64,000 nt of DNA, from NCBI RefSeq assembly GCF_000327385.1, contig NW_008710662.1, positions 808,115 through 872,114 of the forward strand, in the 5' to 3' direction. Numbering within the stretch: position 1 is the first letter of the stretch; each line of letters opens with the position of its first letter. This DNA is from Lottia gigantea. Its lineage: Eukaryota; Mollusca; Gastropoda; Lottiidae. The notes under the pieces are model-generated. The model was not told the DNA's origin and did no database searches. It saw only the letters and a list, made by a program, of their open reading frames with translations. The translations under genes and the position numbers were made by a program. Shown here in pieces: positions 25,014 to 38,802 of the stretch.

Positions 25014-28000
25014 AACGACTTAAAGTTAACAATGTTCATGTGTTAATGAAAAGGAAATGTGTTATTTGACGATTTGATTTCAGACTGAAACGATCTATTG
25101 TTACAATTAATGATAGGCTAAGATAACAACGATTTGCAGTACTTTCTTGACTCTCTTGTACCAAAGAACTTTATAAGGTCGCTAGCCTCCCTTGAAGTGT
25201 CTGAATAGGTTCTCCATCATGAAAATTTGCGAAATAGAATTGATTTGGTGTATTCTGACACATATTTGTGACAAAAACGAGTTTGAAGAAGTAGGGGTAC
25301 AATTGGTATAGGCCTTCCCCCTGTACCTTCACTGGCTGACTGGCGCTGCCAATCTTTATTGCATACTAAACCTTTCTTCATGGTACCGTGTGAGCACAAA
25401 GACTAAGAAGCCATCCATAAGCTCATAAGTCGAGACAGGTGTAAGATGAGGTTTTACGATAATTTTTGATCGTTCAAAATGGGCATGTATGAAGAAAGCC
25501 TTTTGGTTGTGGATAGAGTAGGTACCTTGTAAGTACCTTTTCATACAATGAAAAACGAATATTGATGTATCGAAAACATAATTTTGGATCTAAGTCATTG
25601 ACTCGAAAATTGCGTGATTTTTTTATGACCTTTGTCAATAATTGATAATAATCTTGTCGTATCTGAAGTCAATATCTGTCATGACAATATTTAAGACTGT
25701 CACGAAAGGAGAAATTCTGAATTATTCATTCGAAAACATCTATAAAACTACACATATAATATAGTATATAAGGAGACCTTGTTTAGTCCATGTGTATGTG
25801 TTTTTAAAAGGTCTCTGATACTGATAATTACATACTATTACTGTTAATTACATTACTAATTTGTAGAATTGATGTAATAGTTAGTAAATGTCATCCACCT
25901 GTTATTTAAATAATGTTTACAATCTATAAGGACTTTATCGAAAAAAGAAAGACTATAGATTTCATCCGTTTTTAAGCTCATTTTTTATATCTTATATTAT
26001 GTGATACGGCCTTGCACAATGCAATTCAAACTCCGTTTTAAACTGCTGCATCCAAGAGAATCTTCTGTCTTGTGTGCGAACGTAAGGTACACCAACTCCA
26101 GCATACTTGTTAATTCCCTATGCAAGGACGTTACATCTTGTGCAACATTAATTTTTATTAACATTCCAATCCATGTGTGAATTATTCGAGTTTGAATGTT
26201 ATATAATGACGCGTCAATATAAGATACGGATAACAATTAATAATGTTAAGCTTGATAAAGATTCCTGTATGTGAATTGAAACGTTGCAAAATTAAATAAA
26301 AGGAGTAGTATATCCATAATAGTTGTCCTTTGCTGAATGTTCTACCTACTTCTAAATGTCATTTAAAGATTATATTATTACTCTCAGTTAGTTTCAGTAA
26401 TGCCAACAATTATTCAGAACGCACGTTTAACTTTCTGGATGTTTTTCTCTGAATACATAACAGCTATAAAATATTATTGTAATCATTGCCCAGACGAGTT
26501 ACCTGTAAAGGTATAATTAACTACGCTTAAAGATAATTCAGTAAATTATGAAAGTCATTATCAAAATACTATATTTAAGTTTAGCCTACCCGATCTTTTC
26601 TAATTAAAGTAGAGACCAATCAATTTTAATGTATTTTAAAGTTCAGTAAAACATATCGTGGTCTGAAGGTTTAGAGCATTCAGATATTTATATGAATGGT
26701 AATAAATTTACTGCGCGCTGATCAACAAAAATCGGAATAATGAAGACATCTACCATCATTCCATGACATATGCAGCAGGCCAGGGAGAATGTGGTTACCT
26801 GGTTGGTTCATTTCCGATGTCCTACTACGATAGAACTTAAAGATGGGTTCCTTCATTTTTATGAAAATGATAATACTTATGTGAATAGAAAGTAGAGGTG
26901 TTATAATGACTTGGAAAAAATACTAGTTTGTCTCACAAGAACATTACCAGTAGAATTCCAATGAGTGACCGATCAAGAAAGGTTAATAAGTCTTTTTTTG
27001 TTTATCCAGACTGTACATACATGGACATGTATGATAAATGCATTAAGATCATAATGATATGATTATGAATACATGATAATTCATTAGAATTAAGGAAGCC
27101 CATCCTTAAGTGTGTTGATTACAAAATAGGACTTCAGTCCAATAATTTCATCACTCAGGTAGAAAAAAAACTTTTCCTGATATGCTAGATTCAATATATC
27201 TGAGCTCTCGATGCAAGATATATTTTAAATTGAAAACCATTAAAGATTGGACGGAGAAAGTTTCTTATACTGATATTTCGGACAATGAACTACTGGGCTA
27301 TACGAATCAACCAAGTGATCAAATAGTTATCCACATTATGTTTACAATCTAACCATTGATGAGTTGTCGGTCTTTATCATTATCATATTGCATGGTCTCT
27401 CAACTGGCAACCGCCAGCAAACGGTATTACAGTCTAAGCCAAATTTCTTCTTAACTAGATCAGCAACCAAACAATTTCCAAATAATAAAGTGAATAATTT
27501 GCAAGTTATCGACACTTTTTTCGGAAATAATGGCCCACTTTATGGGCAGAAAGTAAAATATATGCACTATCTAAAAAAATTTGCATAAGACATAGTTTAT
27601 TATTCATTAAAATCGGAAAAATGCTTTGTTTTGGGTGTATTTTAATTGGTGGTAATATAATGTTCCGCTTCACGTTATATCGGAAATAATTTCTACGTAA
27701 TTCTAATATTTGTATCGTTATTGGGTATGTCACGTCACGTCAGTGACAACGAATGATATAGAATAATTAATATCTTGCATTATTGATGTGTCTCCCACAG
27801 CAGACACTACTTGCTTAATGGTAGAGATATCTATTTATGGTTCTCTAATTTGCATCTAGATAAGTTCTCGTGAATCTTTTTTTATGGATGTATTTCTCTC
27901 TTCTTATATAGGCTATTTATCAAGGACATATCGACAGGGACCGAGCTTCCTAGATTGAGCCGTAAGCACCCCTTCTCAAAGTTCAAAGTTTGGAAATTTT

Positions 28001-28147
28001 GCAGATCGGATTCGTGCAACCATTCGCTTAACTTGACGAAACTGTCTATACATGTCTATACTGCCTTTGCGAAATTCCCCCATTTACATTCATGTCTGTG
28101 CTGTCATCATCGTTATATTATTATTTCATCTGAATGTCAATGTCGTT

Positions 28148-28471
28148 AAGGGACAAGTGCGCATCCTTTTGACCAATCGTACTTTAGTCTCAGATACGGC
28201 AATATTTTAGCCAAGCTTATCAGCAATAATGTTCATAGCTCACAGTCGAAATTTGAGCTTTCAAATCCATGTGTGTACTGAATTATGAGCGTTTGAAAGC
28301 CAAAATAACGACTCGTCTTTTCTCTGCCATATTATATAGAAAATACATATGTAGAAATAGAAAGTGGAATTCCTAGTTTGGGGTATTTTTGAAGGAATGC
28401 GATTTTCGATTTCTAGTACTTCTGAAGACTTTTACGCATATTCAAGGCCCAAATCAACCCCCGAAAATGAG
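28148..28471 (+). mobile_element. MITE family I, near full length
   Basis: TTAAGGGACAAGTGCG, ACTTTAGTCTCAGATACGG, TTCAAATCCATGTGTGTACT, CTAGTACTTCTGAAGAC and AAATCAACCCCCGAAAATGA. The 3' terminal repeat is eroded. Confidence 0.75.
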
Positions 28472-29246
28472 CATCAGAAATTATCATTATCTACTAAACG
28501 TAAAAACGAAACCTGATAGAAACTGCCCCGCGAAAAAAAATAGGTCAGAAAAAGTCTTAATAGAAGAAATAAATCAACATCAATTCCCAGATTTAATTTG
28601 GTAAAATATTGAAAAAGCGATCAAAGAAAGCTTGAAAAGATTCTTGATGCTCTCATCCTTTTCAAAACTACTTAAAACTAAATCAAAAGTAGAAAAAAAT
28701 CTCCTTAAAAACTGTCAAAGCGAAATAAAAAGACGTCTTGTTAAGAAGGTTACATGAAAATCAAATCAACATGAGATGTTTTTATCAATGAAAATTTGTT
28801 TGTAGATGTATTACACAGGTTGAATTGCTTCTCCAGATTGAGAAAAACATCATAAATTGTTATATAAAAACTAACATATATTATTAAGACCTTGTTGAAC
28901 AAACAAATTTCAGTTTAAAATTGTAGTAGTTTAAAAATAAAGTAGCTCAAACTTAGGTATTACATTCAAACTCTCTCACAGCCGTTACAGGATATCGTTT
29001 CTTTTTTTGTTTCGGAATATTCATTAATTGTCCTGCATTGGAAATAGGATTTCTGGGACGCCCGCTATCACTTGACGATATTGGCTATTGCATATAAACC
29101 TATCTCACAGCTTCCGCATGTTATATAACTGAATACTATTTAAAATGAAAACACTCTTTCGTCTTGCCAATTTTTTAACTACACATTGATTTGAGTGCGT
29201 CAAAATCAACTATTAGAATGAATTATCTGCTCTTGCCAATTTTCCT

Positions 29247-29483
29247 GGGTTACTTCGATTGAACCTCTGTGGTGGAGCTGCAGTTGATGGAGAAGTGACT
29301 TTAATCGAGTTATGGCAATATGGCAGGACATTCCATACTACCATGCTAACTCGTATTTAACTCTCCAAATAGCGAGTGTCGGACCCAAGCTTCTAACTAG
29401 GTCAAATAGTACGTTACACGAGTCTCAACTCTAGAAAATATAACAGACTCGAGTCTAAACCGGGCTCCAATCGAAGTAACCCC
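29247..29483. mobile_element. Short inverted-repeat element, 237 bp
   Basis: GGGTTACTTCGATTGAACC at the left pairs with GGCTCCAATCGAAGTAACCC at the right (one to two mismatches). No coding content. Confidence 0.65.
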
Positions 29484-31402
29484 ATGATGTCATGGTCGAG
29501 TCAATGTTAAAGAAATGGAAACTAACGAACATTGCCGAAGATTGTAACATTTGCATGCGAATACTGCTACTGGGTAATCTAAAATTGAAACCTATCTTTT
29601 TGAATTTACATGCTTTTTGTGCCAAACCAATCTAAACTATTCTAGTTGTAATAGACTCAGTAATGTTGCTCTTTACATGCATCAGCAAAACTTTCAGAAT
29701 TGATGACTATTTGTCACTTAACTGCAGGCAATTTGAAATATTCGTCTAGAAAATAATTGAATTGAATGAGATTTCTTATTAGAGGAGAGAAACTGAACAG
29801 ATTTGTTGTAATTCTATTGAAATTTAGTTCTGATTATTTGTGGATTATTGATGTTCAAAAACAAACTAACAAATCATCTTAAATGAACGTACCGCTTTGT
29901 GAAGTAGGAAATTGGCAAAGGACAATTAATCTTAGTGTAAATCTGACTGGTTTAAAAAAAACAAATCAAGGGAAGAGTAGTCATAAAATGAACAAAACTG
30001 GTAGGGATAAGGAAAAGCAAATACACATTAATGAAACTTTGATATCCTTGAGAATTTTTCTAAATTCCAAGGTAAATCTGTTTACCTTTAATAAGCATTT
30101 TGAGTTTTATTTTCAGAAAATGTTCATATTAGATATGAACGACATCACAACTGATTAAAGCAATAACTTATTGAAAATGAGAAGAAAAGACGAATCAAAA
30201 CCTTAAGAGACCGAACAACCAACAGAATTACGGTAGGCTTGAAGCCTGTACAACTTTCCTGTGTGTATTAACCGACTTGTCAATAACAGCTCCCATCATA
30301 ATCATATTCTATATCTATACCAATACAATGGACTCCAAAAAAACTTTATTGAATGACATTTTAAATTTTTTTTTTAAAGAATATATCTGCAGGGTTTGTG
30401 AAGCAGTTTGAAACGATTTTTTAAATTCTTATCCAGTCTTATTTATACAGAAGCATTTATAATAGTGATCTAAATTATAAACTCGTGTGTTGCATTCTTT
30501 CGCTTCAATTTAGTGCATTTTCTTCTTTTGCTCAAACGCATCAACGCCTTATGGTGACATATATTAACCCTCATTTTAACGAAACTAGTCTATAAATCCG
30601 AAATACGTATCGGCAGCATGAGATGAGCTCCTTAAAGAGATAATCTAAATTGTAAATCGATAAACTATGGACAAAAATTTCATCTGACGTCAATAATTTG
30701 AGAAATTTCCCTTTTCAGAATTATTATCTGACTTCAGGTACTAGTGCACCGGGCAATATTTATTGTGAAATTTTTAACTATCGCCACTTCCAAAGACGTG
30801 GGTCGACTGGAATTATGAATGGAGAAGAATTATTTATCTGACTTTCACACGACGACCTAGATTACAATCCGCAGACGCCATTCATTCAAAACAAATGATG
30901 TAGAGAATCGAAGCTCTAGCCGACTGTGCTGTAGGATCTCACAATATGTTACTATGTTATCTGAAATTGGACTCTTAGCTGATAAAGCAAGTCATTAGGC
31001 AAATATATTCCCAAAATCACCAAGATTCAGGGACGAGGCAAATAACTTCCTTATTGTTAACAATATGCGATGTCAGGAAAACTTCGGGACTAATTCGTGC
31101 TTTTCAATATCACGTCTAGTCTATTTTGTCCATCAACGCTTTTGAAAAGACAGATGACCTCCTTCAGAAATATTGTCAACAATATTCAACATCAGCTAAC
31201 ACTTGAAGCTAATTCGTTACTCTAGTTGTGGATGCCATAACTATTTTGCCTCAAGACACAGAGATATTTTAGATCTTTTATAATATGGCTCAGATTTATT
31301 TCAAATAATTAGGGCATTGTATCGTAGGTTCAATATTATTAATATTCTTATACACAATTGTATCCATACTATTATCTTTGAACAGAACATCTGATTTCTT
31401 CA

Positions 31403-31897
31403 TTAAGGTACATTGTTAACACATTCTTGTACAATGATCAAAACCCATTCCTTTTTTTATTTTCAAAAACGTCATAAATTATACCTGAAAATAATTATGT
31501 CTATCTTAATAATATATGCTGTTTTACGTCTAAGTATCAACTTAATCAAACTGAATTTGTTTTATAAACGTACTAATTGTTATCTAAGCAGTTTGAGGTA
31601 GTTTTGGTGTTTTGTTTTATAATAGCTCGATATTATTAGTTGAAAACCTCTAAGTAAGAAGGAGACATATTTCTCTACAATTTGGCGCTTATTTTGCATA
31701 AATCCGTACAGCAGTTTTATTACACCTACCAAAATACATAACGAACTTAAAAACCTTACGTAATGTTTTTTTATGATTAACAGCTAGAATTTTTAGTTAA
31801 AACTTTCAATTATGTTAAAGGACACGTTTCTCTCGATTTTGGTGTATAGTTATCATAAATTTGATCATAAAACATTTAACAAAACATGCTCCTTTAA
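31403..31897 (-). mobile_element. MITE family II, reverse copy
   Basis: Inverse of the family: TAAATTATACCTGAAAATAA, ATAAATCCGTACAGCAGTTT and the end ACATGCTCCTTTAA. It is about 100 bp longer than 39931-40329 and diverged. Confidence 0.7.
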
Positions 31898-33978
31898 TCT
31901 TGATGATGGTCAATAAACTGGTTAGCGTTTTTATCCAAAGTTTTGCAGTTTGAGACAAACAACCTCCTTCAAGAATATTGTCAACGATATCCAATATGAG
32001 GAATTGTTAGATAATTCTTTAATCAATTTACATCCTACTTGAACGTAAGTCGAGGCGTCACGACAAAGTTAGCTGTAGTAATTGCGTTGGACTGTGTTGT
32101 CAACATAATATGTCAAAGGTTACAGATGATATCGGTGTATAATATGGTAAGAATAAAGATGAAGGCAGGACACGAAATAGTCTATTGATGAGATCTATCA
32201 GAGAAATTCAACTCGTCTAGACATTGACTGGTCTATAAACATATTCTAAAGATTGATATGGCGACTCACGTAAGAGGAATTATTGGTTAAATCGCATAGT
32301 TTGTGTGTGTATAATTGTAATACAATGTGTATCTGTATTTTGAATGTCTTCGACACTTTATGATGAAAATTGAATACAGTCAAACCTAATTTTTTCGCTT
32401 TAGCTTTAGTGTCGATTGAAATGAAATGAAAACGTGCCACATAAAGTTAAAGGCATAATATGTCATCACCATGCTGTACACAACAAATAGACATGGTTGC
32501 ATGTACCGCTCTCTATACCAAAGTTCATTCATATTAAATATTAGGTGGTTTTTTTTTTGGAAAACGGAAAAAAATAGTGAAAGAAAATTTCACAGTATTT
32601 CCCGGAGGATATGCTGCATTTTACACAGAAGAAGTATTTTCTCACTGTCTCTCAAAGTTTCTATTTGATCAAATTATTCACGGCAACACTTTCATCTTTT
32701 TTATTTGCTCGATTACATTTTGTCTGGCATTAGACAACACTAGAAAACCATGCGAAAAAACTTCTCATAAGTAATTATTGAAGTAGTAATCGTTGCATTA
32801 ATGTTATACTGAAAGAATATAGTTGTCTAAACACTTGATTTTCCAGTTGCTATCATTTATTCAATTTTTTATATCGTCACTTCTAAGATTTTTTCTGCAA
32901 CGGCAGATAAAATCGATTTTCGCTCCCGTATCGCTCTCTTTTTACACAAAATACCCACAGGTACAAAGACGTTGTAAACAACAAAAACCAGCTATTTATA
33001 TACGGGCGGTTTAAAATGTGACCAATTATAACTCTCCATTAATTCAAGTTTAAATAGCCTTTAAGCTAGTCTTGTTCAAAACTAATTAAACTAATTATAT
33101 TAGTGGTAATAAAACAAATTTATTTTGGACAAGTTTTTTAATGCTAATTGGAAAATGTTTGAACTAACAAGACAATGGATTTTTTTTGACAAATAAAGTT
33201 TGACAATAAAATACATATCTAAACCTTTTGTCACAGGTAGATTATTGTGTCAAAAAAAATATTGCAGTGCGAACGGGCCAAGGGCAAAAATACATTAGGA
33301 CGAACAAAGGGCGAAAATGTACAAGGGAAAACAGACCCGGATTCATAATACCAGCATCGTGAAATGCGATTTAAACTTTTGCTGCGCGTTTTAATTTCAG
33401 AAGAACGGGATTTTATAGGTTATGCAAAGAGCTAAACTTAAGCTCTATCAGTGGGTGCAGAAGACGAAAACAACATTCTTTTAAAAGATTTAAAAGTATT
33501 TTAGTGTATTCTATTTTAGTGAGCTTAATGGCTCATTCTTTATCATTATTGAAAGTTTTAATGACCTCATTCTCACATTCAAGTTCATGTACCTTAAAAT
33601 ATCTTTTTTAATCCATTTGAATCATTTGATACTTGTTTCGTATGTTTACTGAACTGTGAACTATCAAGGAAGTCGTTATGTCACTTAAAGCAACATTATA
33701 GCTTATAATTTATGTCATTAAAAGTGTTGATGACTTGGTAACTACACAGCTATCATCACATATTATGACGTTTGTAGCAATATTTGGCTCGAGAAGCCTT
33801 ATATAGAAGATTACTCATTTTCGCGGGTTTTTTTTTTTTTTTTTTTTTGATGTAACATTCTCATTAGGATAACTATGTTCTAAATGGAGGTAAACTATTC
33901 AGTACTAAAACTTATAGGCGTATAAGCACAGTAAGGGGATAAGCTGCGTGCAGTGTTTAGTGGGAATAAATGGGGCGC
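31898..33978. other. Gene-free stretch
   Basis: AT-rich sequence with a poly-T tract at 33829. A frame at 32577-32774 (ENFTVFPGGYAAFYTEEVFS) has some protein character but overlaps another open frame and has no start or splice signals. Confidence 0.5.
33829..33849 (+). repeat. Poly-T tract
   Basis: About 20 T in a row after CGCGGG; it could be the reverse poly-A tail of a retroposed sequence, but nothing upstream in minus sense identifies one. Confidence 0.7.
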
Positions 33979-35524
33979 GGTAATTAGGTCACAGGAAATT
34001 CGGTCACCGGAATTTTGGTCACAGTAAAAAGGTCACACGGTAATTTGGTCACAGTAATAAGGTCACATGGTAATTTGGTCACAGTAATAAGGTCACACGG
34101 TAATTTGGTCACAGTAAAAAGGTCACACGGTAATTTGGTCTCAGTAAAAGGGTCACATGGTAATTTGGTCACAGTAATACGGTCACATGGTAATTTGGTC
34201 ACAGTAATACGGTCACACGGTAATTTGGTCACAGTAATAAGGTCACACGGTAATTTGGTCACAGTAATATGGTCACACAGTGATCTGGTCAAGACAAAAC
34301 TAGTAAAATGAAATTACTGGTAACTGGTGTAGTGATATTTATTTCATAATACATAATATAGTGTTCTGCTTGCCCTCTGCCAGAGATGGGTGGACCTTGT
34401 GGGGGCCCTGAACGGTCGAACAGTATTTGGTACACCTGTCAATCTGCAGCTATATAGTTATTGCTGATACAACCTGCCACCGGTCTGCCTTTTAAGCTTG
34501 CAAGCCATACCACCGTTTAACTTTTACCGACTCTCGCCATTCCAAATTACAGAATTCTCACTCACTGAATGCAGCCTGTGATATCATCCAGTATTGACTT
34601 CAGCAATGAAGTTGATTTAATATGTATTTTATATATAATCTCCACTACTCATAAATTTCCGTGCCTGTACCAATAACGTGAGCGTTTCAAAGCAGATTCT
34701 TTTCGATTTTCGGGTGGGGGAAGGGCGCCCATCTCACTCTACCCGAAAATTGAAAAACGCTCAGGTCATTGGGACAGGCGTGGAAATTTACGAGCAACGG
34801 TGCTAATATATACGAGCGGACGCCCACAAGGCTATACGCCCACCAGCAGCAAATCTCATCGCGGCTCTCGCCTTTTAAATAGCATCACTACTTCGATGTA
34901 GCCAATATACACAGGTAAACTAGGTTTCAATCGAATCAGAAAAAAAAATTTGTATTAAAAGTCAATTTCAATAAATTCTGTGCTAAGTCGGGGGCAAAGT
35001 CACGTACCTACTTAAGTTGTGACATTGCCCGTCCTCCACCATTTATTGAATCTAGTTATCAACTACAAGCGGTTGATATGAATAAGATGACCAACACCAC
35101 TGAAAATGGGTAATTTTACTATGACCAAATTACTATGTGACAGTATTACTGAGACCAAATTACCGTGTGATTTTTTTACTGTGACCAAATTACCGTGTGA
35201 CCTTATTACTGTGACCAAATTACCATGTGACCTTTTTTCTGTGACCAAAATACCTTGTGACCTTTTTACTGTGACCAAATTACCGTGTGGCCCTTTTACT
35301 GTGACCGAATTACCGTGTGACCTTATTACTGTGACCAAATTACCATGTGACCGTATTACTGTGACCAAATAACCGTGTGACTTTTTTACTGTGACCAAAT
35401 TACCGTGTGACCTTTTTACTGTGACCAAATTACCGTGTGACCTTATTACTGTGACCAAATTACCGTGTGACCTTTTTACTGTGACCAAATTTCCGGTGAC
35501 CGATTTACCTGTGACCTAATTACC
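33979..35524. mobile_element. Foldback-like element with tandem-repeat inverted termini
   Basis: Left arm 33979-34295 and right arm about 35107-35524 are inverted copies. Both outer ends read GGTAATTAGGTCACAGG inward, followed by CGGTCACCGG and then arrays of a 30-bp unit (GTAATTTGGTCACAGTAATA plus AGGTCACACG), about 10 copies on the left and 14 on the right. The roughly 0.8 kb between the arms has no recognisable coding region. Inverted termini built from short direct repeats are the defining layout of Foldback elements. No target duplication is obvious at the flanks. Confidence 0.75.
34636..34812. mobile_element. Palindromic MITE nested in the foldback-like element
   Basis: Imperfect inverted repeat: CATAAATTTCCGTGCCTGT ... 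ACGTGAGCGTTT ... TTCGGGTGGGGGAAGG at left pairs with CTACCCGAAAATTG ... AAACGCTCAGGT ... ACAGGCGTGGAAATTTACGA at right. No coding content. Confidence 0.65.
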
Positions 35525-37075
35525 TTCGAATAAACAAGCCACACCATTTTCATAAGAGGCCAATAATTTATTATTATTTCTGAAGTAGTTAGATAGACAT
35601 TAAGTTGGTTCTTGCTGACGATCCATACACAGTTTGAATCAGAAACGTATTGTTAGTATGCGAGCAAATATCGCCTTACTATTACACACAATATTTTCGT
35701 CAATAGACCAAAAAGTGGAATCTTAAATCAAATTAGAGTAGGCTAATTACCTGTTTATCAATTTTTAATTATAAACAGTACTAGACCTGATCGATTTCGT
35801 CTAACAAGATCATTTTCGTGATTGAGATTCCAAAATGTTTGGTTGACAACATTAATCATTTTGATGAGGGATTTATTGGCAGTTTGTAGATTTTAATCGG
35901 TAGTTAGCATGTCCTACTTGGCATTCTTCTAATGGTTGTAGGTATGCTTTTGTGTCGGATACTGGCCAAATCCGCTGCTCAAATACGGTCATGTTGGCTT
36001 GATGGAAAAACCCCAGTAACACCACCAACATGCCGGAACATAAATATCAAGAGCAAGTCCCTACTTGAGTAAGAAAACGATTTTGTAAACACACAAACGG
36101 CTGATGTCAGAATGTTGCGTAATCCACGAACAGTTATTTGCAATGATTGAATGCGAATGCTTCATTCATACAGCTGTTAAGATCCTCTCTTGCAATGCTT
36201 TTTCTTGTGATGATTAATGGGAATTATATAACATATATTTTACTTATTAAAACTCACAAACATTGTAGGCAGCCCAAATCCTTCCAGCATAGTGTAGGAC
36301 ATGAGCACAATAGGCATGAACTTAATAGAGGTGCAGAAAAGACGGACGTAAAATGTAATGTCTTTTAGATATTCAATTGTGTTAACGCGATGAGTATTTC
36401 AAGAAACTGAGTATATTTTTACATTTATCCTTACAAGGCAATTATAGATATAAAACAAATTAGTCATAACAAGTATTCATAGAACAAACGAGTATTCATG
36501 AATGTAATCAGATGACTACACACGAATTGTTATTCATTATATATGCATTATCTTTATCGTTTATTTTATTATCTATGTATTATCTTGCTCTATAATCTAC
36601 ATGTAAGCAAATTACGTAATAGTGTTACCAGATAAACAGAATAAGCTATATGTATATTATTATGTACTCGTCACTAAGAACAGTCATGTACAATCAAACT
36701 ACCAACAACTACCAAGATGCGATATCAGCATCCGCTGGAAGCGAACATTAACTTGTCATCTACCAACCTACATACCAGTAGCGCAGTGGCTTCATTTATA
36801 GACAAAACAATCTTAACGATATGGTTTTTTCATATTATGATAATATGATACAATATTATTATCATTGTTATGATCTGTTTATATCACGAAACGACTAGGA
36901 CCGGTTTCAAACAAAACATATTATGAAGCTATATCGAATTACACATAGGCCAACTAAAGACAATTGTAGGTTACAATTCTGTTCCAAGAAATAAAATAAG
37001 AAATGGATTTGATGTCATTTGTTTAAGATTAAGATTAACTTGGTATGGCGCTCATTACTACTCTAACATGAGCAT
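35525..37075. other. Gene-free stretch
   Basis: No supported gene, array or inverted repeat seen; a slightly GC-richer patch at 35910-36070 has no clear frame. Confidence 0.5.
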
Positions 37076-37279
37076 TCAATGGCGCTTTACAAACACAAAT
37101 ATTTCTGCATTATAATCAATTTCTATACATCTGGTAAAGGTTCTTCTAAAAAGATGTGTTTTTAACTTTCTCTTAAAATAATTAACAGATTTACAGGTTT
37201 TTAACTGTCCAGGTAACTTGTTCCATAACCGTGGTCCTGCTACACTGAATCGGGCACAGTGCCCGATACTGTATTTCAA
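37076..37279 (-). mobile_element. LINE ORF2 extreme C-terminus
   Basis: The frame reads HCARFSVAGPRLWNKLPGQL then KTCKSVNYFKRKLKTHLFRR, the standard last 50 residues of CR1/L2/Jockey-like LINE polyproteins (FSVAAPRLWNxLPxxIRxxxSLxxFKxxLKTHLF). No reverse transcriptase core was seen beside it; a 5'-truncated insertion. Confidence 0.85.
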
Positions 37280-37726
37280 TAAGGCGCTGTTATGAGACGA
37301 AGGTGCTTCAAATTATATGAGGATAAAGTTTACATGGTGGGTTACATAAGACCACTGTTTTCCTTAAATATCGAGGGGTCTGTAAGGTTTATTTGTAATT
37401 TATGTACCATCCGATGGACTAGACGCCTTCCTAATCCCACGTACGATCATTCAAAGTGTATCAATAACAAGGAAACCCGAATAGTGAGAAAACCTAAGGT
37501 ACTAAAGTAACTCAAATTATGTAGGAACACAGAAAGACATGATAGATCATATGGCCATAGCGTCATATTACAGAGTATTCTTCTTCTAAGTAATATTAAT
37601 ATGTCGACTCATGTTTCGGATGTCACATCAGGTCAGGTGAAATTGAATCATAGGCCAAATTAAATCGTTTTTGATTCCAAACTGTTCTTAACCAAAGCCA
37701 TAAAGTAGAAGTTTAACATATGTATA

Positions 37727-38061
37727 TAAAGGGACACATTCGCCATTCGTTTTACCACTCGTACCTTAGTCTCAGAAAGAGAACCTCTTAGCTAAGGTTC
37801 ATCCTCAAAATTTGAACCTTCCCATCCATGTGTTTACAGAATCATCCGTGTTTGGAAGTTAAAATGACTCCCCTGTTCTTGATACTCCGCCATGTATAGA
37901 AAAACATATATAGAAAAAAGAAAGTTGAAATTCTAGACTCAGGTAGGCTATATCTGAAGGGATTACTCGATTTCGTGTAGTTCCAGTACTTCTGAAGACT
38001 ATTTATAATTTTCAAGACGCAAATCAACCCTCGAAAATGGCAAACAATGCCCTTTAAAATG
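37727..38061 (+). mobile_element. MITE family I, full length
   Basis: Terminal repeats AAAGGGACACATTCGCCATT and AAAATGGCAAACAATGCCCTTTAA, about 335 bp apart, with all internal family blocks. The best copy for defining the ends. Confidence 0.85.
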
Positions 38062-38802
38062 AAGTTTTAGGAATTTATTTAATACAGCTGAATGATATAA
38101 CATACCACACAGTTGGTGACAATTAGGTGACCTCACTACAAGTTAAACTATATTCAGGGTGACATTACACAACACCATTAATTTGAATGAAATGCTGTGT
38201 TAGTACATGTGTAGAATACTATTCTAACCAATTACGCGTTAAAGCGTATATTATTAAATGCATAACGCAACTATTTATAATACCGGTTATTATCGGCTGA
38301 CTGTCATTGTAAAGACGAATTTGCTTTGAAAAGTGTTCATATTTCTTAATAATGGAATGCATACTAGCTGTTAATAAATCACTTTATCGGATGACTGCCA
38401 TTGTAAAACCAAACATTTCTTGATAAGCGTTTTAATAGCGTAATTTCGGCTTAATATTATTCTTAAATTCCAAAATAAAGTACTGACGGATCTTTCATTG
38501 TGAATAATTACTATTAATTGGCCCATTTCTCATCCAAAAGGTCTCTTTATGATCAAAGATCTTAAATTTTGTGGATATAATTGAAGAAGGATTGACGAAA
38601 GTTAACCATGTGAATGAAGTAAGACTGTGAATAACGATATCATCTCACAATCTATTTTGTATAGTCAGATAAATAATCAAATGTATTTCACACAGATCAA
38701 AATTGGAATGTAATTCTGATAGAATATAAGTCTGATAATAGACCCTCAACAACATCTATGTAATATCTAACGGAATCATACTATTACTTAAAGGGTACAT
38801 TG

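Larger units (their letters stand above)
25031..31402. other. Gene-free stretch
   Basis: Family I MITE at 28148 and the inverted-repeat element at 29247 are the only recognisable features. The minus-strand frames at 25217-25544 (KRYLQGTYSIHNQKAFFIHA) and the plus-strand frame 29883-30158 could not be tied to any family. Confidence 0.5.

Noticed and set aside
25217-25544. Two adjacent minus-strand frames that might be a transposase
   Set aside because: Sequence such as QGTYSIHNQKAFF did not match any transposase motif I know; no inverted ends nearby.
32471-32774. Overlapping 65-codon frames
   Set aside because: Two frames overlap, neither has matching splice signals or a recognised domain.
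33984-35488. Long open frames of a ten-residue repeat (ITVTKLPCD / IRSHGNLVTV) on both strands
   Set aside because: They exist only because the 30-bp unit is a multiple of three and lacks stops; both strands and both arms give such frames, so no protein is implied.
33979-35524. CRISPR-like look of regular repeats
   Set aside because: No spacers of unique sequence: the units are contiguous, and the setting is a eukaryotic genome with introns.
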